Assembly: GCA_027627225.1 (NCBI GenBank)
Contig: CM051024.1
Location: forward strand, 76,945,265 to 77,009,264
Direction: 5' to 3'
Origin: Congeria kusceri
Taxonomy: Eukaryota > Mollusca > Bivalvia > Myida > Dreissenidae
Length of the DNA stretch: 64,000 nt
Notes under the pieces: model-generated
The model's database searches: none
Told to the model about the DNA's origin: nothing
The model's input: only the letters and a program-made list of their open reading frames with translations
Shown here: one piece after another, positions 44,844 to 57,250 of the stretch
How the letters are laid out: each line of letters begins with the position of its first letter
Position numbering within the stretch: position 1 is the first letter of the stretch
Position numbers and translations under genes: made by a program

Positions 44844-47800
44844 GTATGTCTTCTCTTGTTTTACTTATGGCATAGGTACAATCGTATTAACATCAGTTTA
44901 AGTGACATCAATGGTGCTTTATGCTTCGGATAATTATATAAAATTTATTACCTTACCTGAGCATGAAGTACTCAAGGATGAGCTATTGTGGTCATTGGTC
45001 TTCCGTTGTTATAGTCGTCCGTTATCAAGATGTCAACATGTACTTAAAAATCTCCTCTGAAACAACTTGATGGAAAATAACCAAACTTGTTAAGAATGTT
45101 TCTTGGGTGCGACCATAAATATTCTTATGGTATGTTAAAAAACATGGCTGGCAGGTGTGTAGCCTTTTTATACGCCCGTTTGAAAAACGCAAGCATGCTG
45201 GCGGGCGGCGGGACCTCTTTGTCCGGAGCATAACGATTTTCCAGCATGGATTGATTTTCAGATAACTTGGCAGAAGTGATGAAAATGATGAGACTGAGTG
45301 TCGCACGCAAGAACCAGGTCCCTAGGTCCAAGGTCAAGGTCACAATTCAAGATCAACTGTCAAATATAGGAAATCAATCAATAACTCTTTGTCCGGAGCA
45401 TAACTTTGTCCGGCATGGATGGATTTCAAATAACTTAGCAGAAGGGATAAGCATGATGAGTTGGTGTGTCACGCGCAAGAACCAGGTCCCTAGGTCCAAT
45501 GTTAAAGTCACAATTCAAGGTTAATTGTCAATTATAAGAAATCAAGTCTTACCCCTTTGTCCGTAGCAAATCTTTGTCCAGCATGGATGGGTTTTCAAAT
45601 AATTTGGCCGAAGTGATAAGCATGGTGAGAAGGAGTTTCGTGCGCAAGAATCAGGTCCTTAGGTCCAACATCAAGGTTACAATTAAGGTCAAAGGTCAAA
45701 TATAAGAAATCAATCCTTACCACTTGGTTAGGAGCATATCTTTGTCAAGCATGGATGGATATTCAAATAACTTGGCAGAAGTGATAAGCATGTTGAGATA
45801 GTCCCTAGGTCCAGGTCATTGTCACAATTCAAGGTCAAAGGTCTAGTCACAATTCAAGGTTGGATTTTCTGTCTTTAATCATTGAAACTTTACCCGTTAA
45901 AATGCTCCTTTGACGGGCTTATCTTTGTGACACTGGTGGCACAATTGTTTCCTTATATGGCTAATTAAAAAACTTGATTGGTTTGATATTGAAATAATTT
46001 CACATAAATGTGCCTTTGGTGGTCTTTTACCAAAAATAATTCTAAAACTTTTGAGCTTCGTGGTCAGTGGTTGTCTGTCGTTGTCGTCCGTCGCAAATTA
46101 CTTAAAAAATCTTCTCCTCTGTAACTGCATGGTGGAAATTCAACAAACATGGTAAGAATGTTCCTTGGGCGGTTATGGACCAAAATACTACACAAAATTT
46201 GTATTTGTTAATAAACATGCCTGCCTATATTTAGGGAATGCACACTTACAACAATGGTTAAATGTACACCAACAACTTTTGAATACTTTGGGGGATCAAA
46301 AATGTACATAATTGTTTACATAAGCGGTTAAAATAAAGTTATAAACATATCTTCGACATTCTAGAACTGAACATAATTATGACCATGTTTTCTCATTGTA
46401 TGTCAAGAACAGAATATTATATTCGTGCTCAGAATAATCCTCTGTTTTATTTAGCCTAGCGGCATGCTCTATAAATAACAATTGATTCTAGCAAGTTCAA
46501 CACACTCACGATCATTCTAAAATTAGCGCGCGTTTATCTGCCGGTATATAGCTGTTATAATATACATACATCAATTCGCGTCCAGAGATTCATGAGAGCA
46601 AATATTTCAATAAATGAGGAATTTATGTTTATAAACTTACTGTGCATGTTAATTTGAAATTGAATCATCTGCGTTCTGTTAAGAATATAATAGAATTGTA
46701 CATTTCTATCAACTTCTCCAGTAGATGTTAATCAACCTATAAAAAGATCTATATCTTTCAAGAAATAAAATGTGGTGACATCGAAATGTTATTCGTGTTA
46801 CTTTTACTTTATTTACGTAGCATTAATACATTATTTGCAATACCAGTTATACACAGAAACCCTTGATACATCATATTCCAAGCGAATATAATTTTAAATC
46901 GCCATAGTCTATTGAAATTTTATGTTGATGTTGTCAGAAATGGAAGTCGTCATTATTTCAAATGCACTGAATGTTCTCTGAAGATTGCTTTTCATTAGGA
47001 TACTAGTACACAGTATAAATGGTTAACTGAATTCGAAATGTGTATGTATTGTGCATAGATAACTTCCAAGCTGAAGGTAGGGTATATTACTTAAGAATAT
47101 CTATACGCGTCTGATACAAAATAATTTTCATTCATTCCTGCAATTATTTTCGTACTTTGTAAATTTGTTAAATTTGGCTATAAAAAGTGCATAACAACAA
47201 ATTTGGTTATATATGTCACGAACGATGTGCAGTTAGCGTTTCCTCTTAAACAAAAAAGAAACAGAAAAATGTTACGCCGTATCGCTAACGGTATTGTTGT
47301 TCAGATAGGTCAGTATTGATATATGACATAGTGTTACTATTCACACCCTCCACTTGGACGGCGCGTAATTCAGCTACTAATTAAAGCGACAGCTGTAAAA
47401 GGACATTGTCATGGGAGGCATGTGCAATGAAAGCTGAAGACGTCCAATTGTTACACTTTGATGTTGAGCGGGTGGGGTTATTGTTTGTCGCACTACAAGA
47501 GTGTGAATGAAAGAGTATAATGTAGGCACAAAAATCCAGACCAAACCGGATTTATTTATGAACGTCGTGTAATATTAAAATATTGAAGTACATGGGAAAA
47601 AATCTGGATCCATGGCCGATTCGCGATATATATTGGATATCACGAAATAACGGATCGCGATATAACGAATCTGCAGTGTACTACAGATATTCAATTGAAA
47701 CTTCAAGCATGTCTTTGGGGTCATAATGTAAGGTCACTGATCAAGGCCCATAACTGTGGCCAGCATTTTAGCAGAATTATGCCCCTTTTTTTGTACTGAC

Positions 47801-48062
47801 AAAGGCCCATAACTATGACAAAGCGGTTTTATTAATCGAGTGCGCTGTCCTGAGACAGCTCTTGTTTAAGTGGAAGTCTGCATTAATTTGGATGATCCCT
47901 TATAGGTGCTGTATTGTCAGCATAAAATGTGAAGATAATGTTAAACAAAAATTCTTTGTATATTTTTATTGGATGTCGGCCTGAAAATATAAAGAAAGTG
48001 CTTAATTAAGCAGCCTTTAGAAAGGATGCTGAAGATTGTAATGTGTTCTTCTCTTTTCACAG

Positions 48063-49016
48063 TGTTCCATGAAGCCACTGGAAGTTCCACCATATACAGT
48101 GGTACACAAGTGCCTTGTTCCGCTACCAATGCTGGGTGTTTTTATTATGAGAGCTTGTCTTTTCACAGAGTTGGATCTAGCCACTGGGAGTTGCACCATA
48201 TTCAGTGGTACACAAGCGCCATATTCTGCTACCAATGATGAGAGTTTTTATTATGAGAGCTTCTCTTTTCACAGAGTTGGATCTAGCCACTGGGAGTTGC
48301 ACCATATACAGTGGTACACAAACGCCATATTCTGCTACCAATTCTGAGTGTTTTTATTATGAGAGCTACTCTTTTCACAGAGTTGGATCTAGCCACTGGG
48401 AGTTGCACCATATACAGTGGTACACAAACGCCATGTTCTGCTACCAATTCTGAGTGTTTTTATTATGAGAGCTACTCTTTTCACAGAGTTGGATCTAGCC
48501 ACTGGGAGTTGCACCATATACAGTGGTACACAAACGCCATGTTCTGCTACCAATTCTGAGTGTTTTTATTATGAGAGCTACTCTTTTCACAGAGTTGGAT
48601 CTAGCCACTGGGAGTTGCACCATATACAGTGGTACACAAACGCCATGTTCCGCTACCAATACTGAGTGTTTTTATTATGAGAGCTTCTCTTTTCACAGAG
48701 TTGGATCTAGCCACTGGGAGTTGCACCATATACAGTGGTACACAAACGCCATGTTCTGCTACCAATTCTGAGTGTTTTTATTATGAGAGCTACTCTTTTC
48801 ACAGAGTTGGATCTAGCCACTGGGAGTTGCACCATATACAGTGGTACACAAGTGCCTTGTTCCGCTACCAATACTGAGTGTTTTTATGACGAGAGCTTCT
48901 CTTTTCACAGAGTTGGATCTAGCCACTGGGAGTTGCACCATATACAGTTGTACACAAATGCCTTGTTTCGCTACCAATGCTGAGTGTTTTTAAAATGAGA
49001 GCTTCTCTTTTCACAG
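48063..49016 (+). repeat. Acceptor minisatellite, unit 7 (copies 1-9 of 10)
   Basis: Copies at 48063, 48169, 48275, 48381, 48487, 48593, 48699, 48805 and 48911. The extra four are further copies of the ACGCCATGTTCTGC / GAGAGCTACTCTTTT variant, showing local expansion of one subtype. Confidence 0.92.
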
Positions 49017-49163
49017 AGTTGGATCTAGCCACTGGGAGTTGCACCATATACAGTGATAAACAACTGCCATGTACTGCTACCAATGCTGAGTGTTCTGGTA
49101 ACAATGGACAGTGTCAGTGCATAAATGGCCATTACAGATCTGCTGCCAATACATGTAGTCCAA
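49017..49163 (+). CDS. EGF-like module exon, unit 7, variant loop
   Basis: Open phase 1-1 exon with all six cysteines. The loop between cysteines 1 and 2 reads TIYSDKQLP instead of TIYSGTQAP. The Leu-Pro is shared with the relic exon at 9343. Donor GTATGT at 49164. This is the most divergent intact module of the array. Confidence 0.75.
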
Positions 49164-52100
49164 GTATGTCTTCTCTTGTTTTACTTATGGCATAGGTACA
49201 ATCGTATTAACATCAGTTTAAGTGACATCAATGGTGCTTTATGCTTCGGATAATTATATAAAATATATTACCTTACCTGAGCATGAAGTACTCAAGGATG
49301 AGCTATTGTGGTCATTGGTCTTCCATTGTTATAGTCGTCCATTATCAAGATGTCAACATGTACTTAAAAATCTCCTCTGAAACAACTTGATGGAAAATAA
49401 CCAAACTTGTTAAGAATGTTTCTTGGGTGCGACCATAAATATTCTTATGGTATGTTAAAAAGCATGGCTGGCAGGTGTGTAGCCTTTTTATACGCCCGTT
49501 TGCAAAACGCAAGCATGCTGGCGGGCGGCGGGACCTCATTGTCCGGAGCATAACGATTTTCCAGCATGGATTGATTTTCAGATAACTTGGCAGAAGTGAT
49601 AAAAATGATGAGACTGAGTGTCGCACGCAAGAACCAGGTCCCTAGGTCCAAGGTCAAGGTCACAATTCAAGGTCAACTGTCAAATATAGGAAATCAATCA
49701 ATAACTCTTTGTCCGGAGCATAACTTTGTCCGGTATGGATGGATTTCAAATAACTTGGCAGAAGGGATAAGCATGATGAGTAGGTGTGTCACGCGCAAGA
49801 ACCAGGTCCCTAGGTCCAATGTTAAAGTCACAATTCAAGGTTAATGGTCAATTATAAGAAATCAAGTCTTACCCCTTTGTCCGTAGCAAATCTGGATGGA
49901 TTTTCAAATAATTTGGCAGAAGTGATAAGCATGGTGAGAAGGAGTTTCGTGCGCAAGAATCAGGTCCTTAGGTCCAACATCAAGGTTACAATTTAAAGTC
50001 AAAGGTCAAATATAAGAAATCAATCCTTACCACTTGGTTAGGAGCATATCTTTGTCAAGCATGGATGGATATTCAAATAACTTGGCAGAAGTGATAAGCA
50101 TGTTGAGGTGGTCCCTAGGTCCAGGTCATTGTCACAATTCAAGGTCAAAGGTCTAGTCACAATTCAAGGTTGGATTTTCTGTCTTTAATCATTGAAACTT
50201 TACCCGTTAAAATGCTCCTTTGACGGGCTTATCTTTGTGACACTGGTGGCACAATTGTTTCCTTATATGGCTAATTAAAAAACTTGATTGGTTTGATATT
50301 GAAATAATTTCACATAAATGTGCCTTTGGTGGTCTTTTACCAAAAATAATTCTAAAACTTTTGAGCTTCGTGGTCAGTGGTTGTCTGTCGTCTTCCGTCG
50401 CAAATTACTTAAAAAATCTCCTCTGTAACTGCATGGTTGAAATTCAACAAACATGGTAAGAATGTTCCTTGGGCGGTTATAGACCAAAATACTACACAAA
50501 ATTTGTATTTGTTAATAAACATGCCTGCCTATATTTAGGGAACGCAAACTTACAACAATGGTTAAATGTACACCAACAACTTTTGAATACTTTGGGGGAT
50601 TAAAAATGTACATAATTGTTTACATAAGCGGTTAAAATAAAGTTATAAACATATCTTCGACATTCTAGAACTGAACATAATTATGACCATGTTTTCTCAT
50701 TGTATGTCAAGAACAGAATATTATATTCGTTCTCAGAATTAATCCTCTGTTTTATTTAGCCTAGCGGCATGCTCTATAAATAACAATTGATTCTAGCAAG
50801 TTCAACACACTCACGATCATTCTAAAATTAGCGCGCGTTCATCTGCCGGTATATAGCTGTTATAATATACATACATGTACATCAATTCGCATCCAGAGAT
50901 TCATGAGAGCAAATATTTCAATAAATGAGGAATTTATGTTTATAAACTTACTGTGCATGTTAATTTGAAATTGAATCATCTGCGTTCTATTAAGAATATA
51001 ATAGAATTGTACATTTCTATCAACTTCTCCAGTAGATGTTAATCAACCTATAAAAAGATCTATATCTTTCAATAAATAAAATGTGGTGACATCGAAATGT
51101 TATTCGTGTTACTTTTACTTTATTTACGTAGCATTAATACATTATTTGCAATACCAATTATACACAGAAACCCTTGATACATCATATTCCAAGCGAATAT
51201 AATTTTAAATCGCTATAGTCTATTTTATGTTGATGTTGTCAGAAATGGAAGTCGTCATTATTTCAAATGCACTGAATGTTCTCTGAAGATTGCTTTTCAT
51301 TAGGATACTAGTACACAGTATAAATGGTTAACTGAATTCGAAATGTGTATGTATTGTGCATAGATAACTTCAAAGCTGAAGGTAGGGTATATTACTTAAG
51401 AATATCTATACGCGTCTGATACAAAATAATTTTCATTCATTCCTGCAATTATTTTCATACTTTGTAAATTTGTTAAATTTGGCTATAAAAAGTGCATAAC
51501 AACAAATTTGGTTATCTATGTCACGAACGATGTGCAGTTAGCATTTCCTCTTAAACAAAAAAGAAACAGAAAAATGTTACGCCGTATCGCTAACGGTATT
51601 GTTGTTCAGATAGGTCAGTATTGATCTATGACATAGTGTTAGTATACACACCCTCCACTTGGACGGCGTGTAATTCAGCTGCTAATTAAAGCGACAGCTG
51701 TAAAAGGACATTGTCATGGGTGGCATGTGCAATGAAAGCTGAAGACGTCCAATTGTTACACTTTGATGTTGAGCGGGTGGGGTTATTGTTTGTCGCACTA
51801 CAAGAGTGTGAATGAAAGAGTATAATGTAGGCGCAAAAATCCAGACCAAACTGGATTTATTTATGAACGTCGTGTAATATTAAAATATTGAAGTACATGG
51901 GAAAAAATCTGGATCCATGGCCGATTCGCGATATATATTGGATATCACGAAATAACGGATCGCGATATAACGAATCTGCAGTGTACTACAGATATTCAAT
52001 TGAAACTTCAAGCATGTCTTTGGGGTCATAATGTAAGGTCACTGATCAAGGCCCATAACTGTGGCCAGCATTTTAGCAGAATTATGCCCCTTTTTTTGTA

Positions 52101-52367
52101 CTGACAAAGGCCCATAACTATGACAAAGCGGTTTTATTAATCGAGTGCGCTGTCCTGAGACAGCTCTTGTTTAAGTGGAAGTCTGCATTAATTTGGATAA
52201 TCCCTTATAGGTGCTGTATTGTCAGCATAAAATGTGAAGATAATGTTAAACAAAAATTCTTTGTATATTTTTATTGGATGTCAGCCTGAAAATATAAAGA
52301 AAGTGCTTAATTAAGCAGCCTTTAGAAAGGATGCTGAAGATTGTAATGTGTTCTTCTCTTTTCACAG

Positions 52368-52789
52368 TGTTCCATGAAGCCACTGGAAGTTCCACCACAT
52401 ACAGTGGTACACAAGTGCCTTGTTCCGCTACCAATGCTGGGTGTTTTTATTATGAGAGCTTGTCTTTTCACAGAGTTGGATCTAGCCACTGGGAGTTGCA
52501 CCATATTCAGTGGTACACAAGCGCCATGTTCTGCTACCAATGCTGAGAGTTTTTATTATGAGAGCTTCTCTTTTCACAGAGTTGGATCTAGCCACTGGGA
52601 GTTGCACCATATACAGTGGTACACAAACGCCATGTTCTGCTACCAATTCTGAGTGTTTTTATTATGAGAGCTTCTCTTCACAGAGTTGGATCTAGCCACT
52701 GGGAGTTGCACCATATACAGTGGTACACAAGTGCCTTGTTCCGCTACCAATACTGAGTGTTTTTATGACGAGAGCTTCTCTTTTCACAG
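52368..52789 (+). repeat. Acceptor minisatellite, unit 8 (copies 1-4 of 5)
   Basis: Copies at 52368, 52474, 52580 and 52684. The spacing from 52580 to 52684 is 104 bp, because CTTCTCTTCACAG has lost two T, shortening that pyrimidine tract. Confidence 0.92.
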
Positions 52790-52936
52790 AGTTGGATCTA
52801 GCCACTGGGAGTTGCACCATATACAGTGGTACACAAGCACCATGTACTGCTACCAATGCTGAGTGTTCTGGTAACAATGGACAGTGTCAGTGCATAAATG
52901 GCCATTACAGATCTGCTGCCAATACATGTAGTCCAA
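52790..52936 (+). CDS. EGF-like module exon, unit 8, weaker donor
   Basis: The module is intact and identical to unit 1, but the donor reads AA|GTAGGT instead of AA|GTATGT. GT is kept, with a change at the fourth intron base. This may alter splicing strength at the array's end (inference). Confidence 0.72.
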
Positions 52937-55258
52937 GTAGGTCTTCTCTTGTTTTACTTATGGCATAGGTACAATCATATTAACAGTTTAAGTGACATCA
53001 ATGGTGCTTTATGCTTCGGATAATTATATAGAATTTATTAGCTTACCTGAGCATGAAGTACTCAAGGATGAGCTATTGTGGTCATTGGTCTTCCGTTGTT
53101 ATAGTCGTCCGTTATCAAGATGTCAACAGGTACTTAAAATCTCCTCTGAAACAACTTGATGGAAAATAACCAAACTTGTTAAGAATGTTTCTTGGGTGCG
53201 ACTATAAATATTCTTATGGTATGTTAAAAAACATGGCTGGCAGGTGTGTAGCCTTTTATTACGCCCGTTTGAAAAACGCAAGCATGCTGGCGGGCGGCTG
53301 GACCTCTTTGTCCGGAGCATAACTATTTTCCAGCATGGATTGATTTTCAGATAACTTGGCAGAAGTGATAAAAATGATGAGACTGAGTGTCGCACGCAAG
53401 AACCAGGTCCCTAGGTCCAAGTTCCAGGTCACAATTCAAGGTCAACTGTCAAATATAGGAAATCAATCGATAACTCTTTGTCCGGAGCATAACTTTGTCC
53501 GGCATGGATGGATTTTCAAATAACTTGGCAGAAGGGATAAGCATGATGAGTTGGTGTGTCACGCGCAAGAACCAGGTCCCTAGGTCCAATGTTAAAGTCA
53601 CAATTCAAGGTTAATTGTCAATTATAAGAAATCAAGTCTTACCCCTTTGTCCGTAGCAAATCTTTGTCCAGCATGGATGGATTTTCAAATAACTTGGCCG
53701 AAGTGATAAGCATGGTGAGAAGGAGTTTCGTGCGCAAGAATCAGGTCCTTAGGTCCAACATCAAGGTTACAATTTAAGGTCAAATATAAGAAATCAATCC
53801 TTACCACTTAGTTAGGAGCATATCTTTGTCAAGCATGGATGGATATTCAAATAACTTGGCAGAAGTGATAAGCATGTTGAGATGGTCCCTAGGTCCAGGT
53901 CATTGTCACAATTCAAGGTCAAAGGTCTAGTCACAATTCAAGGTTGGATTTTCTGTCTTTAATCATTGAAACTTTACCTGTTAAAATGCTCCTTTGACGG
54001 GCTTATCTTTGTGACACTGGTGGCACAATTGTTTCCTTATATGGCTAATTAAAAAACTTGATTGGTTTGATATTGAAATAATTTCACATAAATGTGCCTT
54101 TGGTGGTCTTTTACCAAAAATAATTCTAAAACTTGAGCTTTGTGGTCAGTGGTTGTCTGTCGTTGTCCGTCGCAAATTACTTAAAAAATCTACTCTGTGA
54201 CTGCATGGTGGAAATTCAACAAACATGGTAAGAATGTTCCTTGGGCGGTTATGGACCAAAATACTACACAAAATTTGTATTTGTTAATAAACATGCCTGC
54301 CTATATTTAGGGAATGCAAACTTAGAACAATGGTTAAATGTACACCAACAACTTTTGAATACATTGGGGGATTAAAAATGTACATAATTGTTTACATAAG
54401 TGGTTAAAATAAAGTTATAAACATATCTTCGACATTCTAGAACTGAACATAATTATGAACATGTTTTCTCATTGTATGTCAAGAACAGAATATTATATTC
54501 GTTCTCAGAATTAATCCTCTGTTTTATTTAGCCTAGCGGCATGCTCTATAAATAACAGTTGATTCTAGCAAGTTCAACACACTCACGATCATTCTAAAAT
54601 TAGCACGCGTTTATCTGCCGGTATATAGCTGTTATAATATACATACATCAATTCGCGTCCAGAGATTCATGAGAGCAAATATTTCAATAAATGAGGAATT
54701 TATGTTTATAAACTTACTGTGCATGTTAATTTGAAATTGAATCATCTGCGTTCTATTAAGAATATAATAGAATTTTGTACATTTCTATCAACTTCTCCAG
54801 TAGATGTTAATCAACCTATAAAAAGATCTATATCTTTCAATAAATAAAATGTGGTGACATCGAAATGTTATTCGTGTTACTTTTACTTTATTTACGTAGC
54901 ATTAATACATTATTTGCAATACCAATTATACACAGAAACCCTTGATACATCATATTCCAAGCAAATATAATTTTAAATCGCCATAGTCTATTGAAATTTT
55001 ATGTTGATGTTGTCAGAAATGGAAGTCGTCATTATTTCAAATGCACTGAATGTTCTCTGAAGATTGCTTTTCATTAGGATACTAGTACACAGTATAAATG
55101 GTTAACTGAATTCGAAATGTGTATGTATTGTGCATAGATAACTTCCAAGCTGAAGGTAGGGTATATTACTTAAGAATATCTATACGCGTCTGATACAAAA
55201 TAATTTTCATTCATTCCTGCAATTATTTTCGTACTTTGTAAATTTGTTAAATTTGGCT

Positions 55259-57250
55259 GACAAATTTATATAATAATGTAATAATGATGTTAACGTAAAT
55301 TTGTTTAGGTTATTAATGTATCACTGGTGAACACATGGGGCAGTATGATCGGTTTATTTACGGTACAAATATTATTAATCATTGAATTAACCACACATTA
55401 ATTTTGTGATCTGAGAAGTTTTCTTATTGTGCTCAAACAATCTGAGGTCCAAGAAGTCGCCTTGTCTAGGTGTCCGAGAAGCCACGTAACTGATCATCGT
55501 GGCTCTTTTATATTATGTTTAGGGTAAAAATGATATCTCAATATTAATGTCAACGCTGATTGTCTTTTTTAAAGACATTTCTTGTTTAAATTGCTCCGAT
55601 ATTAGGTATTGTTTATCCAGTAACATATAGGAATAAGTCTTGAAAAAATTGTTGGACGGTCGGACCGATTCTTAGTAAATAAATGTCGGACCGACTCAAA
55701 ATTTGCGGGTCATGTCCGTTGGACCGACGGTTTTCGGGAAGTCTGAGATCATTCCACGAGTTGGATATTGACACCGATTAGCACATGAAGATTTTTTTAT
55801 CTATATGTTGTTCATCAGAAACCTGCATTTTTAACAGGAATAACAAAATATCAAATTTATAACCGGATTGCCGCCTTTATAATTGGACAACCGGTTATTC
55901 GTTGTCATCCTTTAAAAAAAATAGTATTTTGATATAAAGATTGAATAAACTATAACTATTTAATTTCATCTTATATAGACTATATGTAACTACATCAGGG
56001 TTGTGAACATTAACTAACACTGGAATATTAAACGACTGTATTGTATAATCGATATCAATGAATTGTGACAACAATCCGTGATTCATAATTTTAAGTGGAG
56101 TTTAGTCATTTTTGTCCGAATAGTAAGTTTTAACTTAAGCGTATATACGATATAAACTCATTGTGACCTCTATATGCATTTTCTTAGACTAATGCTGTCA
56201 AAAAATAGTGCTTATTATATAATTATTCGTAAATTAAACGTGATATTAAGGTAATAAAATTTACATTTCCACATTTAATATACACTATACAATACACTAT
56301 GTAGAAAGACCATGAAACTGAACAACTCTTAAATTTGATAGTATAGAGCAGATGTAATTTCATCGCGAATCACGACAAAATTTTGTGACATATTTGTCGC
56401 TATCTTTCGAGAATCGTCGAGAACTTCCGTGACGTCGCTTCGCGAATATTGATCAAAGGCTCGTCACGACAGCGCAAATTCTGCGGGTTTCGCGTGGCAT
56501 GAACTGTATTTCGGTTGAAATAGTATCAAAACTATTGTTTCGATATAAAAAGAAATACTGTAAATGTCCTTTTTGATGCGCAGGACGCGTTTCATTTTAG
56601 GACCCCATTATCCAGAAATCAAGTTTTCATCTATGCGCACTTTCCAATGATGTTATACACATTGGTACAGTCTAAATACGGCCGATGGGCTTTGTCAGCA
56701 TGAGAAAATTTACGATGGTACTGTCTAAATTAATATCGTTGATCGACACGACCAGCTCACTCGCACGACGTAATGCACAATAGTACGTTCTGGTTAACTG
56801 CTTTTGACAGCGCTTGTTGTTGAAACCTCCACGTGAGAAGCGTAAAACTTGCTTTCCGTGCGCAAACTGTTATTACATGTCCTTATAATAAATATTCATA
56901 TCGTAATGAATTTTTGTGGTCCCATTCACTTGGGTCATATATGGTTGCGTGTAACCCGTATAGTGGGGCATAGGTTTATATATATACAGGCAATTCCGGA
57001 TACATAAATATGGCGGTCTATTTATCGAAATTAACTTAAGTTTTTCGTTGATGTTCGAAAAAATAGATCAACAAATCATATTTCGGGACCAAAAAGTACC
57101 CCATGCACGTCTATTAGGGCATGGGCGTCAATAAGGACATTTACGGTAGTATAAAGCATCTGTCAGTTTTAATAGTACAAGTTAGATCTATCAGAACTAT
57201 TGTTTCGATAGGCGAAATAAATAGAATGTAACAGCGCCAGCATAAATTAT
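55259..57250. other. Non-repeat AT-rich region with a CpG-rich patch
   Basis: No gene was recognised. Notable items are a cluster of GTCGGACCGA(C) words at about 55654-55735, a CpG-dense patch at about 56360-56500, and ACTATTGTTTCGATA repeated at about 56531 and 57197. Confidence 0.5.
56360..56500. promoter_or_regulatory. CpG-dense patch followed by a TATA-like motif
   Basis: About 18 CpG occur in about 140 bp (TCGCGAATC, GTCGAGAAC, CTTCGCGAAT, TTTCGCGTGG) within CpG-poor DNA. GATATAAAAAG lies at 56542-56552. This may be a small CpG-island promoter or an unmethylated young insertion; there is no transcript evidence. Confidence 0.25.

Larger units (their letters stand above)
43283..47178 (+). 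repeat. Array unit 6
   Basis: A 3896-bp unit of the 4/5/6 group that lacks the T-run insertion. It has private changes such as AATGCTTAACTAAGCAGCC at about 44101. Confidence 0.9.
47179..51483 (+). repeat. Array unit 7, expanded
   Basis: The longest unit (4305 bp), because its minisatellite has ten copies. The start still shows unit 4-6 variants (GGTTATATATGTCACG, CAGCTACTAATT), then it returns to unit 1/2-type variants. It has a private ATGTAC insertion near 50875 and a private TTGAAATT deletion near 51222. Confidence 0.9.
24114..55258 (+). repeat. Eight-unit tandem array carrying EGF-like exons
   Basis: Eight head-to-tail units start at TATAAAAAGTGCATAAC: 24114, 27691, 31586, 35483, 39383, 43283, 47179 and 51484. 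Unit lengths are 3577, 3895, 3897, 3900, 3900, 3896, 4305 and about 3775 bp, and most of the variation comes from the number of nested copies of about 106 bp. Order within a unit: right half of an inverted-repeat transposon; family D end with hairpin; acceptor-bearing minisatellite; one intact 147-bp EGF-like exon; intron with leader element, family F block and family E remnant; about 0.95 kb of AT-rich sequence. Units differ by scattered substitutions and a few small indels. The array ends at AAATTTGGCT (55258). It is probably the interior of one large gene (inference). Confidence 0.95.
51484..55258 (+). repeat. Array unit 8
   Basis: The last unit. It belongs to the 1/2/7 group in its intron (TTCTCAGAATTAATCC near 54500). 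It ends at AAATTTGGCT, after which unrelated sequence (GACAAATTTATATAATAATG) follows. Confidence 0.9.

Noticed and set aside
48311..48983. Overlapping plus-strand frames of about 82 residues through the 106-bp copies, each reading module half then SSHWELHH
   Set aside because: They span unspliced acceptors, change frame at each copy and stop at the same TGA. They are artefacts of the minisatellite, not proteins.
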